Shown here in pieces: positions 1-7,926 of a stretch of 57,842 nucleotides of DNA (position 1 is the first letter of the stretch; the number at the start of each line of letters is the position of its first letter). Both the position numbers and the translations under genes were made by a program. The notes under the pieces were generated by a model. The model was not told the origin of the DNA. It did not search any database and saw only the letters and a program-made list of their open reading frames with translations. The DNA is from Planctomycetota bacterium. Its GTDB lineage: Bacteria; Planctomycetota; Planctomycetia; Pirellulales; Pirellulaceae. The stretch spans positions 1-57,842 of the forward strand of contig JAPLNM010000020.1 in NCBI GenBank assembly GCA_026692845.1, written 5' to 3'.

Positions 1-270
1 GCTTTGTCGGTGCCAGCTTTGTCGGAGCCTGCTTTGTCGGAGCCTGCTTTGTCGGTGCCAGCCTTGTCGGTGCCAGCCTTGTCGGTGCCTGCTTTGTCGG
101 AGCCTGCTTTGTCGGAGCCTGCTTTGTCGGAGCCTGCTTTGTCGGAGCCTGCTTTGTCGGTGCCAGCCTTGTCGGTGCCAGCCTTGTCGGTGCCTGCCTT
201 GTCGGTGCCTGCCTTGTCGGTGCCTGCCTTGTCGGTGCCTGCCTTGTCGGTGCCTGCCTTGTCGGAGCCT
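1..270. repeat. 15-bp tandem repeat, 18 units, coding
   Basis: Eighteen consecutive 15-bp units (gctttgtcggtgcca and close variants) run from the left edge to 270. They encode GTDKA/GSDKA on the minus strand. Variants differ mainly at positions 3, 11 and 15 of the unit, and blocks of identical variants sit next to each other (four GSDKA in a row, then seven GTDKA), as expected from recent slippage or unequal crossover. The array may continue left of the window. Confidence 0.95.
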
Positions 271-2426
271 GGTGGGGGAGTGGAGGAATCAGTGGATCCG
301 CCGTTGTTGCTATCGCTCGATCCGCTCTGCTCCTTTTCTTTCATGAATTGCTGGATTTTCTCGAATGCATTTTGATCTTGCTTGGAGGAACCTTTGGGGG
401 CTTGGTCTAGACTCTCGTTGCGATTCTGATTTGGATCGGATTCGGCATTAGGAGTGGCGTTGGACGCAGAGGGTTGCGAATTGGAAGGGTTGTTAGAGGG
501 TTGAGACTTTTGATTGCTATCGGAAGATGCTCCGATTCCTGGGGGAGGGCTGGCATTGTCGTTGGGCTTCGATGGGTTTTCGTTTTCAGGTGAATTCGCA
601 TTGGGTTGTGAGGAGGATTTCGAGGGGTTCTGCTGGGGTTTGCTTCGAAATCTATCCCAATCGATACGGTTTATTGGATTGGGGGTTGGCGCATTGGCAA
701 TCGTTGGATCCTTCGTTGGGGCTTCTGGGTCGTTGGGTGTTTTGGGGGTATCCGATTTCGATTCGGGTTCAACGATACGAAATCGCATTGGCTGGGAAGA
801 TGCGCGTTGTGGTTCGAGTTTTTGGTTGGTCGGGTTGTGATAATTATCGTAGGCCGTTGCTATCAGATCGATTTCATCACCAGGTTTGAGTTGGTGTTCG
901 AGGGGCACGAAGGTGTATTGCGTATTTTTGGTGCGAGGGTATTCCTCGTTGGATTGATAGAGGGAGGTTTGGAACCGAATTTTCGGTTCTTTGGGATTGA
1001 GTTTGTTTTCGGTTGCGCCCTGGATTTCGACAGCGGTCAGGCCGTAGTCCGGATCTCGGGCTGTCATTTCCAGTAGGATACCTTGGTCTACAGGAACATC
1101 GACTGCGACCGTGGAGTTGGCTGCGAATTCGATTTCTGGCGGGATGTCTGGGATGATTTTGATTTGGTAGAGGATCGGGTGGTGGTTGGATTCTTTGAGA
1201 GAGTTGACTGCATGGATCCGGTAGTTGGTGATTTTTCTATCGATGGTGTTTTTTCGATCGAGAGTGGCAGTCCAAGTTGCATCGAGTTGGGTTTTGTCGA
1301 CCTTCATGTCCAGGGTTTCTCTGGCGCTGATGAAGAGTTTGTTTTGGAGTACGGGATCGAATTCGATTTTCGCGGATTGCATTTCCTGGTTTGCGATGGC
1401 GTGGATATGTGCGATGGTTCCTTCAGGGGCTTCGAAGTGTCCTTGTTGTTGGATCGAGCGAGGTTTGAGGTTGGTGTAGGGTGGGAAGACAAGCTCGACA
1501 CGATCGATGGCTACTAGGGGAACGATTTGGATCTGCACATCGAAAGGTCCTGCGATGGCATCACCGGCATGGATCCAATAGGTTAGGGGCTGGTGCAATC
1601 CGCCGGAATCTTTACCGAAGTCTAGTTTGTAATTGATGCCTTGGATTTCTTCTTTCATCGGGACGGTCTGACCACGGAGTTGTCCGTCGGAAAGATCGTA
1701 GCGCAGATAGACTTTCTCGTTTTTGTGAAGTCCTTTGATGGTCACATCGATCGGGATGGAGCTTCCCTGCATGATGGTCGTCGAGGCGGGTGTGACCTGC
1801 GAGAATTGCACGCGAGTGGCTGGAGCGATGTTGGCCCAGGGAAAGAGCATTCGGGCGGTGCTGGTCAAACCGCTTTTGGGACTTGCGAAAAAGTAGATCA
1901 GGGTGCATAGCAAGCAACCGAAGAACGCGGCGCTGAGTCTTACCAAATTCGCTGTGTCAGCGACTTGGGTTGCATCGGAGTTTCTTAGAAATCCGAACGC
2001 GTAGCGACCGACAAAATTTAGTACGCTTTTTGGGGCAGGGTGGGAATGGTCGTTGAGTTGGATCCAACTGATGAGGCTATCTTTGGAACGCGGGTCCTGG
2101 AGTTCAAATTGGCGAGCGGCGTACTCGGGGCGTATTTGGAAACGCATCGGTGGCAGGATACGACGGATGAACCACCAAATGGACCACAGTAGCAATGCGA
2201 TCCAGAGTGCGAGCCGAACCGGTTGGTTGAACTCCCAGATCCAATGATCGGTCAGTACGAAGAGGAAGGTTGAAAAAAGCAGGGTGCTCAGGAGGATCAT
2301 CCAACCGTAAAAGAGTTCGGTTTTGCGGATGTGGATTGCTGCGGTTCGTATGAATTCTTGGATTGGATCTGCGTTGGCGGTTTTGTCGCTACGATTGGAT
2401 CCCGACCCGGCAACTGCTTGGCTCAT
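1..2426 (-). CDS. Membrane protein with DUF4175-like layout and repetitive tail (C-terminus beyond left edge)
   Basis: Reading the minus strand from the ATG at 2426 gives an open frame of about 808 codons to the window edge. Hydrophobic segments lie near residues 42-59, 71-89 and 164-182; between the second and third is a motif of the form PEYAARQFELQDPRSKDSL. A long presumably periplasmic part follows, containing a DPDYGL motif of the kind seen in large planctomycete membrane proteins. The last 250 or so residues are Pro/Ser/Asn/Gln-rich and end in at least 18 pentapeptides GTDKA or GSDKA. The start is three bases after the stop of the 163-aa gene upstream, so the two are probably co-transcribed. 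The two-TM front followed by an AA..E...R...L.. motif resembles the gene at 17198-19156, which suggests a shared family plan. DUF4175-like is a guess from layout; the function is unknown. Confidence 0.75.
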   Translation of the reverse strand, partial: MSQAVAGSGSNRSDKTANADPIQEFIRTAAIHIRKTELFYGWMILLSTLLFSTFLFVLTDHWIWEFNQPVRLALWIALLLWSIWWFIRRILPPMRFQIRPEYAARQFELQDPRSKDSLISWIQLNDHSHPAPKSVLNFVGRYAFGFLRNSDATQVADTANLVRLSAAFFGCLLCTLIYFFASPKSGLTSTARMLFPWANIAPATRVQFSQVTPASTTIMQGSSIPIDVTIKGLHKNEKVYLRYDLSDGQLRGQTVPMKEEIQGINYKLDFGKDSGGLHQPLTYWIHAGDAIAGPFDVQIQIVPLVAIDRVELVFPPYTNLKPRSIQQQGHFEAPEGTIAHIHAIANQEMQSAKIEFDPVLQNKLFISARETLDMKVDKTQLDATWTATLDRKNTIDRKITNYRIHAVNSLKESNHHPILYQIKIIPDIPPEIEFAANSTVAVDVPVDQGILLEMTARDPDYGLTAVEIQGATENKLNPKEPKIRFQTSLYQSNEEYPRTKNTQYTFVPLEHQLKPGDEIDLIATAYDNYHNPTNQKLEPQRASSQPMRFRIVEPESKSDTPKTPNDPEAPTKDPTIANAPTPNPINRIDWDRFRSKPQQNPSKSSSQPNANSPENENPSKPNDNASPPPGIGASSDSNQKSQPSNNPSNSQPSASNATPNAESDPNQNRNESLDQAPKGSSKQDQNAFEKIQQFMKEKEQSGSSDSNNGGSTDSSTPPPGSDKAGTDKAGTDKAGTDKAGTDKAGTDKAGTDKAGTDKAGSDKAGSDKAGSDKAGSDKAGTDKAGTDKAGTDKAGSDKAGSDKAGTDK

Positions 2427-2429
2427 GTT

Positions 2430-2921
2430 TTAGAGTCCCATCCCGAGGAATCCGCCGGATTCGGCGAGTGTTTTTTCGAGTTGTTCGATCCGCTGTTGGG
2501 TTTTCTGAGGATCGCCGGCTTGGATGAACCGATTGAACTCTTCGATCACGGCATTGGAAACCGTTTCTGCGAACCAGTCGACCACGTGCTGTTCTAGCCA
2601 GGGCACATTTTCTTGGTCAAGGTTCACCGATAGGCAGCAGCGGATCGCTTTGGTATCGGCCGAATCGGTGAATAAGACGCCTTCGAACTTGAAGGCAATC
2701 ATGCCAGCGTTTGGGTTATTGGTGACAAAGAATCGGCAAGTCGCATTGTGGAGATAATACGAATTGTGGGTGCCATGGGTTTGGATGGCGCTTTTTAGTC
2801 TTTTCCATTTACCGATCAGGGCAGGGGATGCGTCCAGGGGTGGATCAAGCCTAGTGACACTTCGCAATGGGAGGCAGTCGAACTGAACATCCACCGGCCG
2901 ATGGTTGGAACTGGTCGACAT
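2430..2921 (-). CDS. Conserved-looking hypothetical protein, 163 aa
   Basis: The ATG at 2921 is preceded by a G-rich AGGGGGG seven bases upstream, a plausible ribosome binding site. The product is soluble, with no signal peptide or membrane segment. It has a mixed alpha/beta middle (RFFVTNNPNAGMIAFKFEG, then RCCLSVNLDQENVPW) and a C-terminal helix ending in LEKTLAESGGFLGMGL. I do not recognise a family. It sits between sucA and the membrane protein, 3 bases from the latter's ATG, so it is probably translated with it. Its stop is TAA at 2432-2430. Confidence 0.7.
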   Translation of the reverse strand: MSTSSNHRPVDVQFDCLPLRSVTRLDPPLDASPALIGKWKRLKSAIQTHGTHNSYYLHNATCRFFVTNNPNAGMIAFKFEGVLFTDSADTKAIRCCLSVNLDQENVPWLEQHVVDWFAETVSNAVIEEFNRFIQAGDPQKTQQRIEQLEKTLAESGGFLGMGL

Positions 2922-2960
2922 TTCGGACCCCCCTGAATAGGTATTGGTTGGGATGGAAAA

Positions 2961-5717
2961 CTAAAGTCTTGCGAAGGCTTGTGTGAGCAAATCTCTTTCT
3001 TCTAGTTTATGCGAGCGTAGGGAGCCTGTCGCTGGGCTGGCTGATTCTGGCCGAGAAATCAGTGAGAGTGGGTGGGATTTTATGATGTCATCGCCCCATC
3101 GCATTTTGATGAATTGCCAAGCTCCCATGTTGCTCGGTTCGTCTTGGTACCAGGATACGGGAGTCCCGGCCGGGTACTTCGATATCGCTTCGACGACTTG
3201 GGCCGCTTCCATAGGGTAGAACTGTTCGACCCTTAGGAGGGCTACATCGTTCGCATTGAGTTTCTTTCGTTCCTCGAAAAGATCGTAGTAGGCTTTTCCA
3301 GAGCTGATCAAAACTCGGCGGGTGGGTGGATTGGATGGTCGGTCATCGGGTAGGATTTTCTGGAAAGATCCGTTTTGGATTTCGTCGAGGACCGAGGTGC
3401 AACCTGGATGTCGCAGTAGGCTCTTGGGGGTTAGGACAATGAGCGGCTTGCTCCACTTGGACTTGACCTGTCTTCGGAGCAGATGGAAGTACTGGGCTGG
3501 GGTTGAGGGCTGAGCGACGATGATGTTATGTTCGGCCGTCAAGAGCAGCAGGCGTTCGAGTCTGGCGCTGCAGTGCTCTGGGCCTTGGCCTTCGAACCCG
3601 TGAGGCAGGAGCATCACGAGTCGGCTTAGTCGTTTCCATTTGTCTTCGGCGCTGACGATGAATTGGTCGACGATGCACTGGGCGACGTTCCAGAAATCCC
3701 CGAATTGGGCTTCCCACATCACGAGCCCTTCTGGGCAATCGAGGCTATAACCGTATTCGAATCCAAGGACTGCGGCTTCAGACAACGGGCTATTGACGAT
3801 TTCGACTCGGGATTGGCCTGTTCGCAGGTGTCCGAGCCCCATGTACTTGGCGTTGCTATCGACATCATGGAGCACTGCGTGTCGGTGGGAGAAAGTCCCC
3901 CGTTCGACGTCCTGGCCCGAGAGACGTATCGGATGGCCTTCGATGGTCAGTGAGCCGAATGCGAGGGCTTCGCCGGCGGCCCAATCGAGTCTTGTTTTTC
4001 CGACTGCCATTTCGCGTCGGTCTTCGAGAACTCGTGCGATTTTTTTGTTGACATGAAATCCCGTTGGGACTTGGCTGATTTTCTCAAGGACTTCGGTAGC
4101 CAAATCCAGGGGGATGTTGGTTTTGGCATCCAAGTCGGTCGGTTCGGGTCCGCCGAAGTAGCCTTTCCAGATCCCGGTCATGGATTGCAGGTCATGGACG
4201 AACGGTTGGCTTTTGGCCAACTCGAATTCGCGGGTGAGTTGTTGATGCCGATCTTCGGAGATCGCATCGGCTTCCAGACGGCTCATCCCGTTCATGCTCA
4301 GAAGGTGATCGAGATAGGATTCTCGGACCCCTTTTTTCGTATCGATGGCAGAGTACATCAAAGGCTGGGTGAATCGAGGTTCGTCGGACTCGTTGTGGCC
4401 GAGTTTGCGGTAGGCGTACATGTCGATGACGACATCTTTCTCGAACTGCTTTCGAAAATCCATCGCGATCGCGACGACTTGCGCGACGGCTTCGGGGTCC
4501 TCGCCGTTGACATGAAAGATCGGGATTTCGAGCATCTTTGCGATATCGGTGGCGTAGGTGCACGATCGCCCCTGGTCGGGTTCGGTGGTAAATCCAACCT
4601 GGTTGTTGATCACCACGTGCAGGGTACCGCCGGTTCGGTAGCCTTGGAGTTCGCTGAGGTTGAGCGTTTCCTGAACGACCCCTTCGCCGATGAATGCCGC
4701 ATCGCCGTGGATCAGGATTGTCATGTTATCGGTACGGTGCACATCTCCGTCGCGATCTTGTTTGGATCGGCATCGTCCCAGAGCGACTGGATTGACGAAC
4801 TCGAGGTGGCTGGGGTTGAAGCACAAAGAGATGTGCAGTTTTTGACCCGTTCGAGTCGTCCAGTCGCTGCTGTAGCCCATGTGGTACTTGACGTCCCCAC
4901 CGCCTCGGAACATCTCGGGGTTCGGGTCATCGAAGGACCAGAAGATGCTTTGGGCTCGCTTGCCCATAATATTCGCTAAGACGTTCAACCGCCCTCGGTG
5001 GGCCATGGCCATTACGACGCTCCGAACGCCGTGCTCTCCAGCTTTTTCCAAGGCTAGATCCAGAAGGGGGATTAAGCTCTCGGAGCCTTCCAGAGAAAAC
5101 GTCTTGGATCCGGTGTACTTTTTGCGTACAAATTCCTCGAAGAGAGTCGCGTCGGTAAGTCGGGTGTAGATTCGGTTTTGCACATCGCGTGACAACTGCA
5201 AGCGGTTTTCCGTCGTTTCCATGCGACGTTGAAGCCATTCTCGGATGGTTCGATTGTCGATGTGCATGAACTGTGCGCCGATGCTGCGGCAGTAAGTCTT
5301 CCGCAATTTATCGATGATATCGTTGAGCGTACGACCGGTGGTGTACTGGATATCCGGGGCGGCGAAGGGTCTTTGCAGATCCTCGGCGGTCAGTCCGTAG
5401 GCGGAAGGATCGAGTTCAGGAAGTGTTTTTCGGGCGAAACCCAGCGGATCGATTTTGGCTGCCAGGTGGCCTCGGACCCGGTACTCCCGGACCAACTGGT
5501 CGACGCGTTCTTGCATCCGGGCCAACCATAGCGCGTCGGGAGCCGCAGTCGCGTCGCTATAACCGAGCGATGGGACCGGTTCGGCCACCAAGCTTTCTGA
5601 TTGGGTGCTTAAGGAAAAGTCCTCAAAGTACCTTCGCCAAGTCTCCGAGACGCTAGTGGGGTCATTGATGAATCGCAGGTACAAGTCGTCGATGTAATCG
5701 AGACTGGTGGTATTCAT
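2961..5717 (-). CDS. sucA: 2-oxoglutarate dehydrogenase E1 component
   Basis: This is the thiamine-diphosphate decarboxylase of the TCA-cycle 2-oxoglutarate dehydrogenase complex. The product of about 918 residues matches the usual E1o length. The N-terminus (SLDYIDDLYLRFINDPTSVSETWRRYF) is the typical E1o front that docks the E2 partner. MAHRGRLNVLANIMGK and the GDAAFIGEG...VINNQVGFTT segment are the ThDP-binding hallmarks, and MWEAQFGDFWNVAQCIVDQF plus LMLLPHGFEGQGPEHCSARLERLL mark the transketolase C-terminal half. I chose the ATG at 5717 because the frame beyond it depends on a TTG at 5855 and shows no E1-like sequence. No E2 (sucB) or lipoamide dehydrogenase gene is adjacent, so the complex genes are dispersed. 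A TATAAT hexamer lies about 180 bases upstream. Confidence 0.96.
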   Translation of the reverse strand: MNTTSLDYIDDLYLRFINDPTSVSETWRRYFEDFSLSTQSESLVAEPVPSLGYSDATAAPDALWLARMQERVDQLVREYRVRGHLAAKIDPLGFARKTLPELDPSAYGLTAEDLQRPFAAPDIQYTTGRTLNDIIDKLRKTYCRSIGAQFMHIDNRTIREWLQRRMETTENRLQLSRDVQNRIYTRLTDATLFEEFVRKKYTGSKTFSLEGSESLIPLLDLALEKAGEHGVRSVVMAMAHRGRLNVLANIMGKRAQSIFWSFDDPNPEMFRGGGDVKYHMGYSSDWTTRTGQKLHISLCFNPSHLEFVNPVALGRCRSKQDRDGDVHRTDNMTILIHGDAAFIGEGVVQETLNLSELQGYRTGGTLHVVINNQVGFTTEPDQGRSCTYATDIAKMLEIPIFHVNGEDPEAVAQVVAIAMDFRKQFEKDVVIDMYAYRKLGHNESDEPRFTQPLMYSAIDTKKGVRESYLDHLLSMNGMSRLEADAISEDRHQQLTREFELAKSQPFVHDLQSMTGIWKGYFGGPEPTDLDAKTNIPLDLATEVLEKISQVPTGFHVNKKIARVLEDRREMAVGKTRLDWAAGEALAFGSLTIEGHPIRLSGQDVERGTFSHRHAVLHDVDSNAKYMGLGHLRTGQSRVEIVNSPLSEAAVLGFEYGYSLDCPEGLVMWEAQFGDFWNVAQCIVDQFIVSAEDKWKRLSRLVMLLPHGFEGQGPEHCSARLERLLLLTAEHNIIVAQPSTPAQYFHLLRRQVKSKWSKPLIVLTPKSLLRHPGCTSVLDEIQNGSFQKILPDDRPSNPPTRRVLISSGKAYYDLFEERKKLNANDVALLRVEQFYPMEAAQVVEAISKYPAGTPVSWYQDEPSNMGAWQFIKMRWGDDIIKSHPLSLISRPESASPATGSLRSHKLEERDLLTQAFARL

Positions 5718-6222
5718 GGCTGTCTTTTGAATTCGAGTTGTGTTTTTAGGGGAAACTTTGCTTTGGAGGTCAGGTTCAGTCGTTGGCCCTAGTGTGACGA
5801 AGGTCGCCCTTGTTGGACGCCCAAAGGAGTTAGAGCCGCCGTTAATGGATAGCAAGAGGGGGAGATTGCCATCCTTGTTGAAAGACCTCAGGCAATTATA
5901 ACTGCGCCATTCGGTCGCGGTAATGGAGGTTTATCAGTTCCGTTGATGAATTTTCAGAAGATCGCCAAGGAATTTCCTCCCGGGTAGCAATAGCCTCTAC
6001 GAGGTTTTTTTCAGGTTTTTGCCGGGCTAACGGGCCGGGGATCGTCGCGGTGGTGCGATTGGGAGGTCTGGGTAGTTTCTGCCGGTTACGAAAAATTTGA
6101 CGAAAAGATCAACTTTAACGGGTGTGCGGTTCGATACATCGCAAGGCGTGGATGGGTCCGCCCCCCCCTTTGGACCCCGACGCTGATTTCCCCTCGATGC
6201 CTTTCGCACGGAAGTAACTCAC
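5718..6222. other. Intergenic region between divergent sucA and BBP7 genes
   Basis: This 505-bp stretch separates two divergent genes and should hold both promoters. The visible elements are a minus-strand TATAAT (5895-5900) and a short CCTC-TAC-GAGG hairpin followed by seven T near 5996-6013, too weak to call a terminator. No gene, tRNA or repeat was recognised. Confidence 0.5.
5895..5923 (-). promoter_or_regulatory. Candidate promoter for sucA
   Basis: On the minus strand a perfect TATAAT occupies 5900-5895. The matching -35 area is poor (TTACCG, 3 of 6 bases, at 17-bp spacing). It points towards the sucA ATG, about 180 bases downstream. The -10 match is clear; promoter function is inference. 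Confidence 0.3.
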
Positions 6223-7791
6223 GTGAACCGATTAGCAACCCAATGCTGCGTGTTGATCTTTGCCCTTGCCGGTAGCCTGCAAGCACAAGACTTGCGCAAG
6301 TACCGGGTCCAAAGTTCCGGCACCCGACCTAAACCCAGCGCACTTTCAAGCGTTCCAGCACGCGTCACGGGCACTCCTCGCCCGGCGAAGGTCCGAGCTA
6401 GGCCGGCTTCGAGCCGGATGGCACAAGACCCTATCGACGAATCCGAGATGATCGTCGACCAAGGAGAGATGATCTATGACGAAGAGTCGATGGTCCAAGA
6501 TCAAGATCAGGGTCAGGTCTACTACGAAGAGGACTCGATGATCGTCGAGGACGAGGGTTTCGAGGAATCCTATGGGGGCTACGGCGAATGCGCAAGCTGC
6601 GGCGATCAGGGTTGTGGATCCTGCGGATCAGGGAGTCCTTTCGGATTTGATCTTTGCAATCCATCCGGAGATCTTCCTGGGCGTCAACTATGCATTTGCC
6701 TTCCCTCGCACGGTTGGGTTAGCGTCGATTATCTCGGCCTTTTTGCAAGCGGAATGAACATGCCGGCCTTGGTGACCTCCTCGCCTGCAGGAACGTCGCA
6801 ATCCCTAGCAGGGATCTTGCCCGCTGCGAGTGTCTTGTACGGTGGAAACGACGACGCCTTCAGCAACCAAATCAATGGGATTCGGGTTCGTGTTGGGATC
6901 TGGTCGGCGGTCCGTCCTAATTTCGGCATCGAAGGAGAGTACTTTGGATTCAGCGAACAAGACGAGAGTTTTACGGCCAGCTCCACAGGTTCACCGATTT
7001 TGGCGAGACCTTTTTACAACAACATCACCGGTCTGCAAGACGCGGAACTGGTCGCTTTTCCGAACCTTCTCAGCGGTAGTGTCCAAGTCGAGGCGACTTC
7101 GAGGCTCGATGCGGCTGGCGTCCGATTCCGTCACATCCTATGCTGCGGGGAAAAAGGTAGCTGCTCACCTTGGGACTGTGGACCTGTAGTAGCTCAATCC
7201 CGAATCGACGCGACGTTGGGATGGCGATTCATACAACTCGACGAAAGCTTGACTGTCACCGAAGATCTCAGTTCGCTGAACCTGAACAATCCAGGAAGCT
7301 TTAGGATCCGAGATGATTTCCAAACCTTCAATCAGTTCAACGGGTTGGAATTTGGATTCCAATGGTTGTATCGTAGAGGCTGTTGGTCTCTCGATGCGAT
7401 GACGCGCACGAGCGTTGGTGTTTCGCGTCAATGGCTGCAGATCGAAGGCTCGACCCGCAGCCCTCGCGACGCTGCTCCGCAAATCGGTGGCCTGCTAGCT
7501 CAGCCGGGCAGAAACATTGGTATCTACGATCGCAATGAATTCGGTGTCGTACCGGAATTCGGCACGACCCTCGGCTACCAAATGACCGAGCGGCTCAAAC
7601 TCAACGTCGGATACACCTCGATCTATTGGAGCAACGTACTGCGACCCGGGGATCAAATCGACAACACGGTCAACACGAACCTTTTGCCCCCAGCCATTCC
7701 AGGCAATACCTACATGGGCCAACCGTTTGCAGTTCGAGAAGTCGATTATTGGGTCAGCGGTTTTACCGCCGGGATCGAGTACCGCTGGTAG
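6223..7791 (+). CDS. BBP7 family outer-membrane beta-barrel protein
   Basis: A GTG start at 6223, with GGAAG about ten bases upstream, opens a 522-residue protein with a signal peptide (RLATQCCVLIFALAGSLQAQ). Residues 65-118 are strongly acidic with repeated DxxEMI/YDEESM elements, followed by a Cys/Gly cluster (CASCGDQGCGSCGSG). From about residue 165 it carries the BBP7 (DUF1551) signature: a VDYLGLFASGMNMPALVTSSPAGT segment, GILPAASVLYGG, then INGIRVRVGIW and GIEGEYFGF beta-strands. It closes with a long C-terminal barrel ending in aromatic YRW, as outer-membrane proteins often do. BBP7 proteins are a planctomycete-expanded family of unknown role. Two hairpins just downstream probably end its transcript. 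Confidence 0.88.
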   Translation: MNRLATQCCVLIFALAGSLQAQDLRKYRVQSSGTRPKPSALSSVPARVTGTPRPAKVRARPASSRMAQDPIDESEMIVDQGEMIYDEESMVQDQDQGQVYYEEDSMIVEDEGFEESYGGYGECASCGDQGCGSCGSGSPFGFDLCNPSGDLPGRQLCICLPSHGWVSVDYLGLFASGMNMPALVTSSPAGTSQSLAGILPAASVLYGGNDDAFSNQINGIRVRVGIWSAVRPNFGIEGEYFGFSEQDESFTASSTGSPILARPFYNNITGLQDAELVAFPNLLSGSVQVEATSRLDAAGVRFRHILCCGEKGSCSPWDCGPVVAQSRIDATLGWRFIQLDESLTVTEDLSSLNLNNPGSFRIRDDFQTFNQFNGLEFGFQWLYRRGCWSLDAMTRTSVGVSRQWLQIEGSTRSPRDAAPQIGGLLAQPGRNIGIYDRNEFGVVPEFGTTLGYQMTERLKLNVGYTSIYWSNVLRPGDQIDNTVNTNLLPPAIPGNTYMGQPFAVREVDYWVSGFTAGIEYRW

Positions 7792-7798
7792 CAAAAAC

Positions 7799-7822
7799 TC
7801 TACGGTCGATACGACCGGTAGA
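7799..7822 (+). terminator. Hairpin immediately after the BBP7 stop
   Basis: TCTACGGTCG (7799-7808) pairs with CGACCGGTAGA (7812-7822) around an ATA loop, with one bulged base. It starts 8 bases after the TAG. There is no T-tract, so it may act as a 3' stabilising stem rather than a terminator. Confidence 0.45.
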
Positions 7823-7845
7823 ATCCTTCAGGTCTCGGAAATAGA

Positions 7846-7880
7846 AAAGGCTTGCGTCGGCTACTGCCGATGCAAGCTTT
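7846..7880 (+). terminator. Strong hairpin between BBP7 and SdrD_B-like genes
   Basis: AAAGGCTTGCGTCGGC (7846-7861) pairs with GCCGATGCAAGCTTT (7866-7880) around a TACT loop: about 15 pairs with one bulge and one G-T wobble. It is followed by GTACGTTTTAAG, a short T-run. Together with the hairpin at 7799 it is a credible end for the upstream transcript. It also argues against any start for the next gene before about 7885. Confidence 0.6.
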
Positions 7881-7926
7881 GTACGTTTTAAGGCATTGGT
7901 TTCCATCACGAGTTGGGTTTACTACG

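Noticed and set aside
1-270. Possible CRISPR array
   Set aside because: Units are 15 bp, head-to-tail and coding in a consistent frame, with no spacers.
4053-4979. Long plus-strand frame antisense to sucA
   Set aside because: It lies entirely opposite a well-supported gene, has no recognisable domain and repeats the mirrored codon pattern that creates long antisense frames here.
7852-7926. Upstream extension (TTG 7852 / ATG 7870) of the SdrD_B-like gene
   Set aside because: It starts inside a strong hairpin; the ATG at 7927 gives a more typical N-terminus.
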